DNA of 64,000 nt from an uncultured Lachnospiraceae bacterium (GCA_902794825.1 CADBIU010000008.1:50622-114621); one strand, 5' to 3'. Shown: positions 50,149-59,648, counted from the stretch's first letter. Numbers and translations: made by a program. The notes: generated from the sequence alone by a model not told the origin.

Positions 50149-52455
50149 TCACGGGTCAAATCTTGTCAGGTTATAGCTTTTGATCACGTTGTATACGTTC
50201 CTGACATAGTTGCTGGAGGTGGCATATCTGTCTGCCTTGATCTTTACCAGATACTCGTAAGGATCAGTTTCTCCGATCAGGTTGTTGTAGCGGGTCCTGT
50301 TTCTGAACAGGAACTCGAAATATCCTCTGACGCCTTCCTCCATAGTGTCGTAGACACGGAAGTTCGCGGAGATCGTGGTATAGGAACCGGGCGTGTATTC
50401 CTCACCTGTGCGGAGATTTACGCTCTTTCCGGTCCAGAGTGTCCCGCACTTGAGACCGAAGAAGTTGTTGTACTGTTTGCCGAGGCTCGATTCGCCGGAA
50501 GCGCTCTCCAGGATTGCCTGAGCGATGATGGGGCTGTAGACCTTGACATTGTACTGGGGCGCGTATTTGATGACCAGCGGTGCGATGCACTGTATGAACT
50601 CCTCAGTATTGCTGTAGGAATTCGTGCTGACTGCCAGAGACCCGTCGCCGTTAAAGTAATACCAGGTGCCGCCGATCTTCTGGGAGCCGGTCAGCATGGC
50701 TCCGGAGGAACCAAGATAGTACTTGGCGCCGTTCTCCTCGAGCCAGCCGTATCTCATGTCGCCGGCTTTATTGAAGTAATACCAGTTTTTGCCGTCCCAG
50801 AACCAGCCGGTCTTCATGGCGCCGTCGCTTGCGAGATAATACCAATAACCGCCGTTCCAGAGCCAGCCGGTCTTCATGGCTCCGCTGCTGTTAAGGAAAT
50901 ACCATTTCCCGCCGGTCTTCAGCCAGCCGGTCTTCATGGAACCGTCTGCGTTCAAATAATATTTTGCCTTGCCGTCAGTGAGCCAGCCGGTCTTCATGGC
51001 GCCGTCACTTGCAAGGTAATACCAATGACCGCCATTCCAAAGCCATCCTCTCTTCATATAGCCATTGGAATCCATGTAATACCATTTGCCTCCGTACCAG
51101 GCCCATCCGGTCTGCATAGCGCCGGAACTATTGAAGATGAAGGAGGAACTGCCGAGATCGAGTCGTCCGGTCTTCATGGAGCCGTCGCCCGTGAGGTAAT
51201 ACCATGTTCTGTCTTCCTTATACCAGCCCTTTTTCATATAGCCGTCGGAGTCCATGTAGTACCATTTGCCTCCGTACCAGGCCCATCCGGTCTGCATAGC
51301 GCCGGAATTGTTGAAAAGGAAAGAGGAACTGCCGAGATCGAGCCGCCCGGTCTTCATGGAGCCGTCGCCCGTGAGGTAATACCATGTTCTGCCTTCTTTG
51401 TACCAGCCCTTTTTCGCCTCTCCGCTGCGCTCGAGATAGTACCAGGCATTCCCGTAATAGGTCCATCCGGTGCACATTTCTCCGGCAGAATTAAAAATAT
51501 AGATCTTTCCGTCGATCGTCATTTTTCCGGTAGATTTGGTACCGTCGTTCTTGATGTAGCGCCAGCCGGAGGAATAGCTTCCCTCCCAGTGGGGCGTCAC
51601 GAGAGCGCCTTGAGCGGGACTGACTTTGGAAGAAGTGTTTCCGGTCTCTACCGCCGCGTTCATCGCGATGGCGGCTGCAGATGACTCTGTGGGTTCTGCA
51701 GCGGCAGCAGCGGTCGGATCGCCTGATACAGTTGCTTCAGGAGCCGCGGCTGCTTCGTCAGCTGCTGTCTCTACAGCTTCGGGTTCTGCGGCGGCGACAG
51801 GTTCTGTTTCGGGAGCAGCAGCCGGGTCGCCGGATACTGTTGCTTCCGCGGAATCTGCGGCTTCTGCAGCGGGCTCTGCGGTTTCTTCTTTCGTCTCGGC
51901 AGCGGGCTCTGCTTCGGGAGCCGCGGCTGCTTCATCGGTTGTCTCTGCCGGCGCAGGAGCAGAATCTTCCGTCACCGCAGTTATTTCTTCGGAAACCACA
52001 ATTTCAGGCTCCAGGACAAGAATCTCATATTTAAACTCCGTAGGATTTTGGCTTATATCGCTGGATATGCTAAGTGAGATCAGACCTGCGCCTGCAGATT
52101 TGGCTGTTATGAACCCGTCGTCATCTATATCAATGATCTCGGGAGTTTCGCTGTTCCAGACAGAAAGAGCGGGAAATTCTTCGCCCTGCTCTATGAGAGC
52201 GGTGAGCTGCCGGGTCTCCCCGACGGACATGCTGTATTTTGCTGTATCTTCTTCCTGCCCGGCGTCATTACTGATCGCGCTCAGGACGGTCTCATTCTCG
52301 TCTTTGACTGATACTGATATTTTGGCCGGAACCGGATCGCCGGACTCAGATCCGGCGTCTGTCTCAGCCGCCAAAGCCTGAGCGGGATAATAACCCGCCG
52401 CAGCGGGAGAAATTGCTAAGCATCCTGCAAGAAGTAAAGCGAGTTTGCGTTTCAT
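50149..52455 (-). CDS. Large secreted glucosaminidase with Ig-like domain and many wall-binding repeats
   Basis: A 768-aa protein from ATG 52455 (AAGGAG seven bases upstream). Signal peptide to about residue 30; a BIG2-like domain (about 45-145: SVKDENETVLSAISNDAG... SAGAGLISLSISSD); an Ala/Glu/Pro-rich linker (150-270); about eighteen 20-residue cell-wall-binding repeats (275-620); then GH73 with AILESASGESSLGKQYNNFFGLKCG. The family binds and cuts peptidoglycan. It is co-transcribed with its smaller paralogue. Three-repeat blocks are duplicated at near-identical DNA level (51057-51416). Confidence 0.9.
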   Translation of the reverse strand: MKRKLALLLAGCLAISPAAAGYYPAQALAAETDAGSESGDPVPAKISVSVKDENETVLSAISNDAGQEEDTAKYSMSVGETRQLTALIEQGEEFPALSVWNSETPEIIDIDDDGFITAKSAGAGLISLSISSDISQNPTEFKYEILVLEPEIVVSEEITAVTEDSAPAPAETTDEAAAAPEAEPAAETKEETAEPAAEAADSAEATVSGDPAAAPETEPVAAAEPEAVETAADEAAAAPEATVSGDPTAAAAAEPTESSAAAIAMNAAVETGNTSSKVSPAQGALVTPHWEGSYSSGWRYIKNDGTKSTGKMTIDGKIYIFNSAGEMCTGWTYYGNAWYYLERSGEAKKGWYKEGRTWYYLTGDGSMKTGRLDLGSSSFLFNNSGAMQTGWAWYGGKWYYMDSDGYMKKGWYKEDRTWYYLTGDGSMKTGRLDLGSSSFIFNSSGAMQTGWAWYGGKWYYMDSNGYMKRGWLWNGGHWYYLASDGAMKTGWLTDGKAKYYLNADGSMKTGWLKTGGKWYFLNSSGAMKTGWLWNGGYWYYLASDGAMKTGWFWDGKNWYYFNKAGDMRYGWLEENGAKYYLGSSGAMLTGSQKIGGTWYYFNGDGSLAVSTNSYSNTEEFIQCIAPLVIKYAPQYNVKVYSPIIAQAILESASGESSLGKQYNNFFGLKCGTLWTGKSVNLRTGEEYTPGSYTTISANFRVYDTMEEGVRGYFEFLFRNRTRYNNLIGETDPYEYLVKIKADRYATSSNYVRNVYNVIKSYNLTRFDP
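51057..51416 (-). repeat. Two tandem 180-bp near-identical units in the wall-binding region
   Basis: Unit 51057-51236 and unit 51237-51416 differ at only a few positions. Each encodes three 20-residue repeats. This points to a recent duplication and to a region likely to vary in copy number between strains. Confidence 0.85.
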
Positions 52456-52495
52456 AATGGAACTCCTTCCACAAATTATTAACCTTTTTACGATG

Positions 52496-52524
52496 ATTAT
52501 AACGAATAAATGACGATAATGCAA
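52496..52524 (-). promoter_or_regulatory. Promoter of the glucosaminidase operon
   Basis: On the minus strand TTGCAT (52524-52519), 17-base spacer, TATAAT (52501-52496). It lies 41 bases before the start of the larger gene. Confidence 0.82.
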
Positions 52525-52587
52525 ATATATTATTCATAATTTGTAACAAATTCTTAATAAATGTGGAGAAGACGTGAATTCAGGCAA

Positions 52588-52633
52588 TAAAAAAACTGCT
52601 GTGATTACTGAAACATCAGTAATTACAACAGTT
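52588..52633 (-). terminator. Terminator after tRNA-Lys
   Basis: On the minus strand a long imperfect stem (ACTGTTGTAATTACTGA with TCAGTAATCACAGCAGT), followed by TTTTTTT. Confidence 0.85.
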
Positions 52634-52640
52634 TGACGAG

Positions 52641-52713
52641 TGCGCCTCCAGGGACTCGAACCCTGGACACCCTGATTAAGAGTCAGGTGCTCTACCAGCT
52701 GAGCTAGAAGCGC
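52641..52713 (-). tRNA. tRNA-Lys (anticodon CTT)
   Basis: A 73-base cloverleaf on the minus strand. Acceptor stem GCGCTTC with GAGGCGC, D-arm AGCTCAGCTGGTAGAGC, anticodon loop CTCTTAA (CTT), T-arm with GGTTCGAGTCC, discriminator A. CCA is not encoded. A good promoter lies upstream. Confidence 0.95.
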
Positions 52714-52763
52714 ATATTGTATTTGTGCGACGAAATTGTTTTCTTATTCGTGACGCAAGTGTT

Positions 52764-52792
52764 ATTATAGGGGAAGAGTTTTGGAAATGCAA
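52764..52792 (-). promoter_or_regulatory. tRNA-Lys promoter
   Basis: On the minus strand TTGCAT (52792-52787), 17-base spacer, TATAAT (52769-52764), about 50 bases before the tRNA. Confidence 0.82.
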
Positions 52793-52827
52793 GGCTTTTT
52801 TATTATTTTTTCTAAAAGAGGACAGAG

Positions 52828-53592
52828 ATGATTTTTGATACACATGCACATTATGACGACGAAGCTTTTGACGGCGACAGGGATGAGCTGCTGGCGGGAC
52901 TTCCGGCGGCAGGGATCGGACGCGTGGTGAATATTGCCGCGTCGCCCCGGAGTATAGACGAGTGCCTTGATCTGGCTCACCGGTTTCCACATGTTTACTG
53001 CGCCCTGGGAATTCACCCGGAGCACTGCGCGGAAATGACGGAAGAACTGCTGGAGGAGATCAGGGGAAAGCTCGCGGATGATAAGGCTGTGGCAGTGGGA
53101 GAGATCGGACTTGATTATTACTGGCCGGAGCCCGACAGAGAAATTCAGAAACATTGGTTTGCAAGGCAGCTGCAGCTGGCGCGGGAGGTGGATATGCCGG
53201 TCGTTGTACACTCCAGGGAAGCGGCCGCGGACACGATGAGGATCATGAAAGAAAATCACGCAGAGGAAGTCGGAGGCGTGGTGCACTGCTTTTCCTACAG
53301 TGTGGAGATGGCGAGAGAATTTGTGAAGATGGGATTCTACATCGGTATTGGAGGAGTCCTTACTTTTAAGAATGCCAGAAAACTTGTCGAGGTCGCGAGA
53401 GAGATTCCGCTGGAGCGCCTGATCCTGGAAACGGACTGCCCGTACCTGGCTCCGGTGCCGTACAGAGGAAAGAGAAATTCCTCGCTTTATCTTCCCCATG
53501 TTGTCGGAAAACTTGCGGAGATAAAGGGAATTTCGGAAGAGGAAGTGATTCAGGTGACAGAGCAGAACGCTGTGACGATGTACCGGTTATAA
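52828..53592 (+). CDS. TatD-family metal-dependent hydrolase
   Basis: A 254-aa TIM-barrel nuclease. The metal ligands are visible: DTHAHYDD (HxH), GEIGLDYYW (Glu), VVHSRE (His), VVHCFS (His) and LETDCPYLAP (Asp). TatD proteins degrade DNA ends or act in quality control. GAGGAC before the ATG. It precedes rsmA, an arrangement common in Firmicutes. Confidence 0.93.
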   Translation: MIFDTHAHYDDEAFDGDRDELLAGLPAAGIGRVVNIAASPRSIDECLDLAHRFPHVYCALGIHPEHCAEMTEELLEEIRGKLADDKAVAVGEIGLDYYWPEPDREIQKHWFARQLQLAREVDMPVVVHSREAAADTMRIMKENHAEEVGGVVHCFSYSVEMAREFVKMGFYIGIGGVLTFKNARKLVEVAREIPLERLILETDCPYLAPVPYRGKRNSSLYLPHVVGKLAEIKGISEEEVIQVTEQNAVTMYRL

Positions 53593-53648
53593 ACGGCCTC
53601 GCAGCGCAGAGCAAAATACCTGCCGCTTATTAACAGAAAGAGGAATAC

Positions 53649-54545
53649 ATGAGAGAAGTATTAGCGACACCGGGAGCTACCCGGTATATTTTGGAAAAAT
53701 ACGGGATCAGGGCGCGCAAGAAGTATGGCCAGAACTTTCTGATCGACGCGAATGTGATCAGGGGGATCATTGACGCCGCGCAGATCACGCAGGACGACTG
53801 TGTGCTGGAGATCGGGCCCGGGATAGGGAGCATGACGCAGCTTTTGTCCGGGGCGGCGGGAAAGGTGATATGCGTCGAGATCGACGAGAGCCTGCGGCCG
53901 GTGCTGGAGGAGACGCTGGAAGACTGCGATAATGTCAAAATACTGTGGCAGGATATTCTAAAGACTGACCTTCGGGCAATATGCGACGAATACAATGAAG
54001 GCAAGCCGCTCAAGGTGGTGGCCAATCTTCCTTATTATGTGACTACGCCGATCCTGATGCAGCTTTTGGAGCAGAAGAATGTGTTCCGGAGCATCACTGT
54101 AATGGTCCAGAAAGAGGTGGCGGACAGGATCCGCTCAGGCCCTGAGAACAAAGAGTACGGAGCTCTGTCCCTGGCTGTTCAGTATTATGCGGAACCCGAA
54201 GCGGTGATGACGGTGAGTCCGTCGTGCTTTATCCCGAGGCCCGGTGTGGACAGCAGTGTTCTGTGCCTTAAGGCTTACGCGGAACCGCCTGTGGAGTGCA
54301 GCGAAAAGGTAATGTTCGGCCTGATCCGGGCGGCTTTCAACCAGCGGCGAAAGACGCTCGCCAATGCGATATCCCACGGCTATTGCCTCGGCGGGAAACA
54401 GTATACAAGGGAGGAAGTGACAGAGGCGCTGGAAGAGATAGGGATGCCTGCAGCCGTGAGAGGAGAAGCCCTTTCCCTGGAGCAGTTCGCGCAGCTGTCC
54501 CTTAAACTGGATCCGGATCAGAAAGTGAAGGAACAGGGCATTTGA
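53649..54545 (+). CDS. rsmA: 16S rRNA (adenine-1518/1519-N6) dimethyltransferase
   Basis: A 298-aa KsgA-type enzyme. KYGQNFLID at the start, SAM motif VLEIGPGIGSMTQLL (about residue 56), VVANLPYYVTTPIL (motif IV, NLPY, about 125), SPSCFIPRPGVDSSVL and FNQRRKTLAN near the end. It dimethylates two adenines in the 16S rRNA 3' hairpin. AGAAAGAGGAAT precedes ATG. Confidence 0.95.
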   Translation: MREVLATPGATRYILEKYGIRARKKYGQNFLIDANVIRGIIDAAQITQDDCVLEIGPGIGSMTQLLSGAAGKVICVEIDESLRPVLEETLEDCDNVKILWQDILKTDLRAICDEYNEGKPLKVVANLPYYVTTPILMQLLEQKNVFRSITVMVQKEVADRIRSGPENKEYGALSLAVQYYAEPEAVMTVSPSCFIPRPGVDSSVLCLKAYAEPPVECSEKVMFGLIRAAFNQRRKTLANAISHGYCLGGKQYTREEVTEALEEIGMPAAVRGEALSLEQFAQLSLKLDPDQKVKEQGI

Positions 54546-54567
54546 AGCCGTCAGGAAGGCATTGCTT

Positions 54568-54596
54568 TTGACATTGCTATAGGCGTATGATAAACT
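54568..54596 (+). promoter_or_regulatory. Promoter of the TPR/AAA-like gene
   Basis: Consensus TTGACA (54568-54573), 17-base spacer, TGA-TAAACT (extended -10, 54591-54596), about 85 bases before the start. Confidence 0.78.
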
Positions 54597-54679
54597 GAAA
54601 TTAGTGAATTTGCCCTGTTTTTGGACAGGTGAGGACCGGTTTGTAGTAAATTGTGACGAGTAACAGCCGAGGTCTAAAG

Positions 54680-57067
54680 TTGGATAAATATGAACTGAAA
54701 GTTACGATCAGCGAGATCGATTCGCTGATCTCCAAGCGTCGATTCAGGGAGGCGGCGGAGGTCGCCGATTCTGTGGACTGGCGCAGAGTGAAGAATGTAA
54801 GGACACTCTGCAGGATCAGCGACGTCTATAAATTAAACCGAAGATATCATGACAGCAAGCGGGTACTGGAACTGGCTTACGCCAAGAGTCCGTACGGAAG
54901 GCAGATCATCTTTTCTCTCTGTGAGCTTGAACTCAAACTCGGGAATTATGTGAGAGCGCTGCAGCTCTACAACGAGTATATCAATGTGGCACCGAGAGAC
55001 GCGGACCGCTATGTACTTCAGTACAAACTCTATAAGGCACAGAATGTCAGCGTGAACGAGAGGATCGCCGTCCTGGAGGATCTGGCCAAGCATGACTTCC
55101 GCGATAAATGGGCCTATGAGCTTGCGAAGCTGTATCTGGAAGCCGGAGAGAGGACTTTGTGCGCGTCCGAGTGTGATGAGATCATCGCCTTTTTCGGGTA
55201 CGGCAGATATGTGTACAAGGCTCTGGAACTCAAGGCCTCTTTCACGGAACTGACCGTGAAACAGAAAGCCCTTTTCAGGAAGATGAACGGGGAAGAGGAA
55301 GAAGAGGAAGAGAGCGGCGCGGAAAGCGGCAGCACACCGGATGCGGAGACCATCAGGATACCCGCGCGTTCCGACAGTCCCGAAGCGGACGCGGAGAAAG
55401 GGGCTGCCCGCGGGGAAGATAGCGATGATACCGGCGAAGAACCGGATCTGGACACCGGGAAGGAGCAGGTCAGGGCTCCGGAAGAAGGGACTGATCTTTC
55501 GGAAACGGAACAGGATAAAGAGGACGGGCAGGCGCAGGGAGGTTCTGCGGCAGCAGCTGATGAGTCCGGCGATTCCGTAAGCGGACAAACTCCTGAACCG
55601 GCACAGAAGGAGGAGATGATCCCTGCGCTCAACCGGGAGCCGGCGGCGGAGATCCCCTGGGAATATGAGGATTACAGGATCAGTCCCGGGGAACTGAAGA
55701 AGAAGCCGGCGAAGAAGAGCCGCGACAGTGAGCGCGGACAGGAAGACAGCAGTGCGGGCAGGCCGGACATACAGAAGAAGCCGGCGAGATCCGGAACGAC
55801 AGCGCCGGCGCCTGCAGCGGATCACGCTGTATTTGAAGACCGGTCCTTTGAAGTGAGTTCTGTGGAAGAGTCTATATTTTCACAGGAGAGAATGCAGGAG
55901 ACGATCGCGAAAGGGCTCAGGAATCTGGAAAATTATGACCCTTACCTGCGCCAGGAAACTGACGGACAGTACGCGATGGTAATACAGGAGGACCCGAAAC
56001 CGGAGAAGCAGATCACCGGCCAGCTCAATCTTGAAGAGATCATGACCGAGTGGGAGAAGGTGAAACGGGATTTCTACGAGTATAACGGACTCGAGGACGA
56101 CGCTCCGCCGCAGAAGCCTGCCGCGGGCATGAAGAAAGCTCCGTTCAGCGGCGCGAACCGGGAGAACGCCGGCTCGACCAAATCCTGGGACCCGGGAGAA
56201 GTGCACAAGGCGCTTGAGATCAGAGACAATGATGAAGAGAGCGCCGGATACGACACGAGCCTGTTCGTTACGGAAGGCGGAGGAGTATTCCCGAAAGAGT
56301 TTGCCGTGGAGCAGATGACGCTGACCAGAACGGATGGGAAGGGCAGCAAGGGGCAGATGTATCTTCACTCCGAGGACTCCATCAGGCAGCTCACGGACGC
56401 GCTCGACAGGATCTTCTTAGAGGGAGGAAGAGGCAATGTCGTGATCACCGGCGACGAGGGAGCGGGAACGCTCAGCCTGGCAAGGGAACTGGTACTGAGG
56501 TACCGGCGGAAGAATCCCAATTTCGTCGGCCAGATCGCGAAATCGGAAGGAAGGTATATAACCAGGGAGAATGTTCTTCGCGTGATCCCGAGAATGCCTT
56601 TCGGAGCCCTGATCATTGAGAAGGCCTCCATGATGAGCGAGGAAGGAGCCGCGGCGCTCTGTGAGATGATCGCTGTGCCGGAGCGCAGCATCCTGATCAT
56701 CATGATCGACAGAAAGGGCGTCATGGACGCGTTTTTGAACGACCATCCGAGAATGAAAGAGATGTTCCCGGCCAGGGTCGATATTGCGGCCCTGAGCGTT
56801 GATACTCTTCTTGGCTACGCAAGAGAGTACGCGGGGAAACTGCAGTGCGAGATCGACGAGTACGGGATCAGCGCTCTTGAGAGCAGGATCATGTCCATGC
56901 AGACCGTGGATCACAGCGTGACTCTTGAAGATATCCGGGATATCGTGGACGAGGCGCTTTACTACGCGAGCCGCAAGACGATCTCGAGCCTTGTGGATTC
57001 TTTCTCAAGGAGAAAGACAGGAGCTCAGAGAATTATACTGAGGGATAAGGATTTCCTTCATTATTGA
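54680..57067 (+). CDS. TPR protein with long acidic linker and degenerate AAA+-like domain
   Basis: A 795-aa protein. I prefer TTG 54680 as start, as GAGGTCTAAAG lies upstream; GTG 54653 has no ribosome site. Residues 10-200 are TPR-like helices (ALQLYNEYINVAPRDADRY). Residues 205-480 are acidic, low-complexity and probably disordered. The C-terminal part (about 560-795) looks like an AAA+ fold with a reduced P-loop GDEGAGTLSLA (no GK[TS]) and GALIIEKAS in place of Walker B, so ATP binding is doubtful. No membrane segment. It may be a scaffold. Uncharacterised; I know such a layout only from Lachnospiraceae-like genomes, from memory. Confidence 0.72.
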   Translation: MDKYELKVTISEIDSLISKRRFREAAEVADSVDWRRVKNVRTLCRISDVYKLNRRYHDSKRVLELAYAKSPYGRQIIFSLCELELKLGNYVRALQLYNEYINVAPRDADRYVLQYKLYKAQNVSVNERIAVLEDLAKHDFRDKWAYELAKLYLEAGERTLCASECDEIIAFFGYGRYVYKALELKASFTELTVKQKALFRKMNGEEEEEEESGAESGSTPDAETIRIPARSDSPEADAEKGAARGEDSDDTGEEPDLDTGKEQVRAPEEGTDLSETEQDKEDGQAQGGSAAAADESGDSVSGQTPEPAQKEEMIPALNREPAAEIPWEYEDYRISPGELKKKPAKKSRDSERGQEDSSAGRPDIQKKPARSGTTAPAPAADHAVFEDRSFEVSSVEESIFSQERMQETIAKGLRNLENYDPYLRQETDGQYAMVIQEDPKPEKQITGQLNLEEIMTEWEKVKRDFYEYNGLEDDAPPQKPAAGMKKAPFSGANRENAGSTKSWDPGEVHKALEIRDNDEESAGYDTSLFVTEGGGVFPKEFAVEQMTLTRTDGKGSKGQMYLHSEDSIRQLTDALDRIFLEGGRGNVVITGDEGAGTLSLARELVLRYRRKNPNFVGQIAKSEGRYITRENVLRVIPRMPFGALIIEKASMMSEEGAAALCEMIAVPERSILIIMIDRKGVMDAFLNDHPRMKEMFPARVDIAALSVDTLLGYAREYAGKLQCEIDEYGISALESRIMSMQTVDHSVTLEDIRDIVDEALYYASRKTISSLVDSFSRRKTGAQRIILRDKDFLHY

Positions 57068-57195
57068 GATATATAAACAGTTCGCAGGACCGGTACAGGG
57101 GATAAGATTTCCGGACACCACGGCAGCAGCCGGACTTAGCGCGGCATCTTCCGCGTAAGACGTCTGCAGAAACAAGTATCAGGAGGTATGGTAAG

Positions 57196-59232
57196 ATGGC
57201 AGTGAAGAAAACAACTACAACCAAGAAGAGCAGCGCGGCGCCTGCAAAGAAAACTACAGCTGCGAAGGCTGCTCCCAAGGCAGTAAAGAGAGCCGCGGCG
57301 GCGAAGCCGGAGGACAAGAGGGTCTACATTTCCAATGATGACGCCTATTGGTTCGGAAACGGCACGCATTACCAGATTTATAAGAAACTGGGCGCGCATC
57401 CTTCAGAGGAAAACGGGGAGAAGGGAATCTTCTTCGCGGTCTGGGCGCCTAACGCCAAGGCAGTCCACGTCGTCGGAACATTCAACGGATGGAATGAAGA
57501 ACAGCATTCGATGACGAAATACAACGCGGGCGGAATCTGGACACTGTTCATTCCCGGACTCGGTGAAGGCGAACTTTACAAATACTGCATCACTACGCAG
57601 GACGGATCCAAGAAATATAAAGCTGACCCTTATGCAAACTGGGCGGAGATGCGTCCCGGCACAGCGTCCAAGACCGTCGACATTTCCGGTTACAAGTGGG
57701 GAGACGCGCGCTGGATGAAGGCCCGCGCCGGCAAGGATCCCAATCGCGAACCTCTGGCGATCTACGAGTGCCATATCGGCTCCTGGATGAAACATCCCGA
57801 CGGATCCGCGGACGGCTTCTATAATTACAGAGAGTTTGCTGATCGTCTCGCTGAGTATCTCAAGGTCATGAAATTCACGCACGTGGAGCTCATGGGCATT
57901 TCCGAGCATCCCTTCGACGGATCCTGGGGTTATCAGGTGACAGGTTACTATGCACCCACCTCCAGATACGGACATCCCAAGGATTTCATGTATCTGGTAG
58001 ACACACTGCACAAGAACAATATCGGCGTTATCCTTGACTGGGTGCCCGCGCACTTCTGCCCTGACGCGTTCGGCCTTGCTGAATTCGACGGCACCTGCAT
58101 TTACGAAGATCCCGATCCGCGCCGCGGACAGCATCCCGACTGGGGCACCAGGATCTTCAACCTTGCGAAGAAAGAGGTCTCCAACTTCCTGATCGCCAAC
58201 GTCAACTACTGGATCAACGAGTACCATATCGACGGAATCCGCGTTGACGCCGTTGCTTCCATGCTGTATCTGGACTACGGCAAGAAGGAAGGACAGTGGC
58301 TTGCCAACAAGTACGGCGGAAATGAGAACCTCGACGCTATCGAGTTCTTCAAGCACCTCAATTCCGAGCTGCACGGGGCTTATCCCGGATTTTTGACGAT
58401 CGCCGAGGAGTCTACCGCATGGCCCAAGATCACGGCGAAACCCGAGGACGGCGGCCTTGGCTTCTCCTTCAAGTGGAACATGGGCTGGATGCACGACTTC
58501 TGCGAATACATGAAGCTGGATCCGATCATGAGAAAGGGCGACCACAACGGGCTCACCTTCGCGATGAGCTACAACAGCGCTGAGAAGTATATTCTGCCTC
58601 TGTCCCACGACGAGGTCGTACATCTGAAGTGCTCCATGGTCAACAAGATGCCCGGTTACAAGGTAGATAAGTACGCCAACCTCCGCGTGGGCTATACTTT
58701 CATGTTCGGCCACGAAGGCAAAAAACTGCTGTTCATGGGCCAGGAATTCGGCCAGGAGCATGAGTGGAACGAGGCGACGGAGCTCGAGTGGTGGAGACTT
58801 GAAGAGGGCAAGGACGACAACTATCTCAACATCGGCATGAAGTACTATGTGCAGAGACTTCTTGAGATCTACAGAAGCCACAAGTGCCTGTATGAGATCG
58901 ACGACGACTGGTCCGGATTTGAGTGGATCAACGCGGACGACGCTGACAGAAGCATCTATTCCTTCTTCCGCAAGTGCCCTTCCCAGAAGAAGGCCCTCCT
59001 GTTCGTACTGAACATGACGCCTATGAAGAGAGAAGGCTACAGAGTCGGCGTTCCGGTACGCAAGCAGTACAAGCTTCTGCTCAACAGCACGGAGCTGGTA
59101 TTCGGCGGCGCCGGCGAGACAAGCGTGCCCGAAGTGCTCAAGGCCCAGAAAGGCGAATGCGACAGAAGAGACCAGTACATTGAATTTGATCTCCCGGCAT
59201 ACGGCGCGGTGATCTTTGAGTTTTCATTATGA
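57196..59232 (+). CDS. glgB: 1,4-alpha-glucan branching enzyme with Lys/Ala-rich N-terminal tail
   Basis: A 678-aa GH13 enzyme. Residues 1-38 are a basic tail of Lys, Ala and Thr resembling histone H1 tails. Then a CBM48 domain (about 70-165, FFAVWAPNAKAVHVVGTFNGW) and the GH13 barrel with GYQVTGYYAPTSRYG, DGIRVDAVASM (nucleophile Asp, about 351), TIAEESTAWP (acid Glu, about 400) and LSHDEVVH (Asp, about 473). The C-terminal beta domain follows. It makes alpha-1,6 branches in glycogen. No other glg genes are adjacent. AGGAGGTATGGTAAG precedes the ATG. Confidence 0.93.
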   Translation: MAVKKTTTTKKSSAAPAKKTTAAKAAPKAVKRAAAAKPEDKRVYISNDDAYWFGNGTHYQIYKKLGAHPSEENGEKGIFFAVWAPNAKAVHVVGTFNGWNEEQHSMTKYNAGGIWTLFIPGLGEGELYKYCITTQDGSKKYKADPYANWAEMRPGTASKTVDISGYKWGDARWMKARAGKDPNREPLAIYECHIGSWMKHPDGSADGFYNYREFADRLAEYLKVMKFTHVELMGISEHPFDGSWGYQVTGYYAPTSRYGHPKDFMYLVDTLHKNNIGVILDWVPAHFCPDAFGLAEFDGTCIYEDPDPRRGQHPDWGTRIFNLAKKEVSNFLIANVNYWINEYHIDGIRVDAVASMLYLDYGKKEGQWLANKYGGNENLDAIEFFKHLNSELHGAYPGFLTIAEESTAWPKITAKPEDGGLGFSFKWNMGWMHDFCEYMKLDPIMRKGDHNGLTFAMSYNSAEKYILPLSHDEVVHLKCSMVNKMPGYKVDKYANLRVGYTFMFGHEGKKLLFMGQEFGQEHEWNEATELEWWRLEEGKDDNYLNIGMKYYVQRLLEIYRSHKCLYEIDDDWSGFEWINADDADRSIYSFFRKCPSQKKALLFVLNMTPMKREGYRVGVPVRKQYKLLLNSTELVFGGAGETSVPEVLKAQKGECDRRDQYIEFDLPAYGAVIFEFSL

Positions 59233-59264
59233 TCCTCCGGTCATTTAAACGAGGTATTTAGAAT

Positions 59265-59648
59265 ATGAAGAAAAGCCATGAGTCGTCTGAAGACTATCTT
59301 GAGACGATCCTGATACTGCGCGAGCAGAACGGAAACGTCAGATCTATTGACATCGTCAATAAGATGAACTATTCCAAACCGAGCATCAGCATTGCGATGA
59401 AGAAACTGAAGTCGGAAGGTATGGTGGAGATGGACCTGAACGGGTACATCACATTAACTGCCAGGGGAGAAGAGATCGCGAAGAGGATCTATTCCAGGCA
59501 CAAACTTTTGGAGAAATGCCTGGTCGCGATCGGCGTGGATCCCGGAACAGCAGAGGAGGAAGCCTGCCGGATCGAGCACGTGATCGACGACGACACTTAT
59601 GACAAGATCAACGCTTTTTACGAGAGGCACGCGCAGGGCAGCTGGTGA
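59265..59648 (+). CDS. DtxR/MntR-family metal-dependent regulator
   Basis: A 127-aa protein. The N-terminal winged helix (SSEDYLETILILREQNGNVRSIDIVNKMNYSKPSISIAMKKLKSEGMV) and the dimerisation helix with metal ligands (HKLLEKCLVAIGVDPGTAEEEACRIEHVID) are the MntR/DtxR pattern without the SH3-like third domain. It likely represses Mn or Fe uptake genes in metal-replete cells. It follows glgB by 32 bases. Confidence 0.9.
   Translation: MKKSHESSEDYLETILILREQNGNVRSIDIVNKMNYSKPSISIAMKKLKSEGMVEMDLNGYITLTARGEEIAKRIYSRHKLLEKCLVAIGVDPGTAEEEACRIEHVIDDDTYDKINAFYERHAQGSW

Noticed and set aside
50600-51500. CRISPR-like periodic repeats
   Set aside because: The periodicity (60 and 180 bases) is coding: 20-residue wall-binding repeats in frame. 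No spacers and no cas genes.
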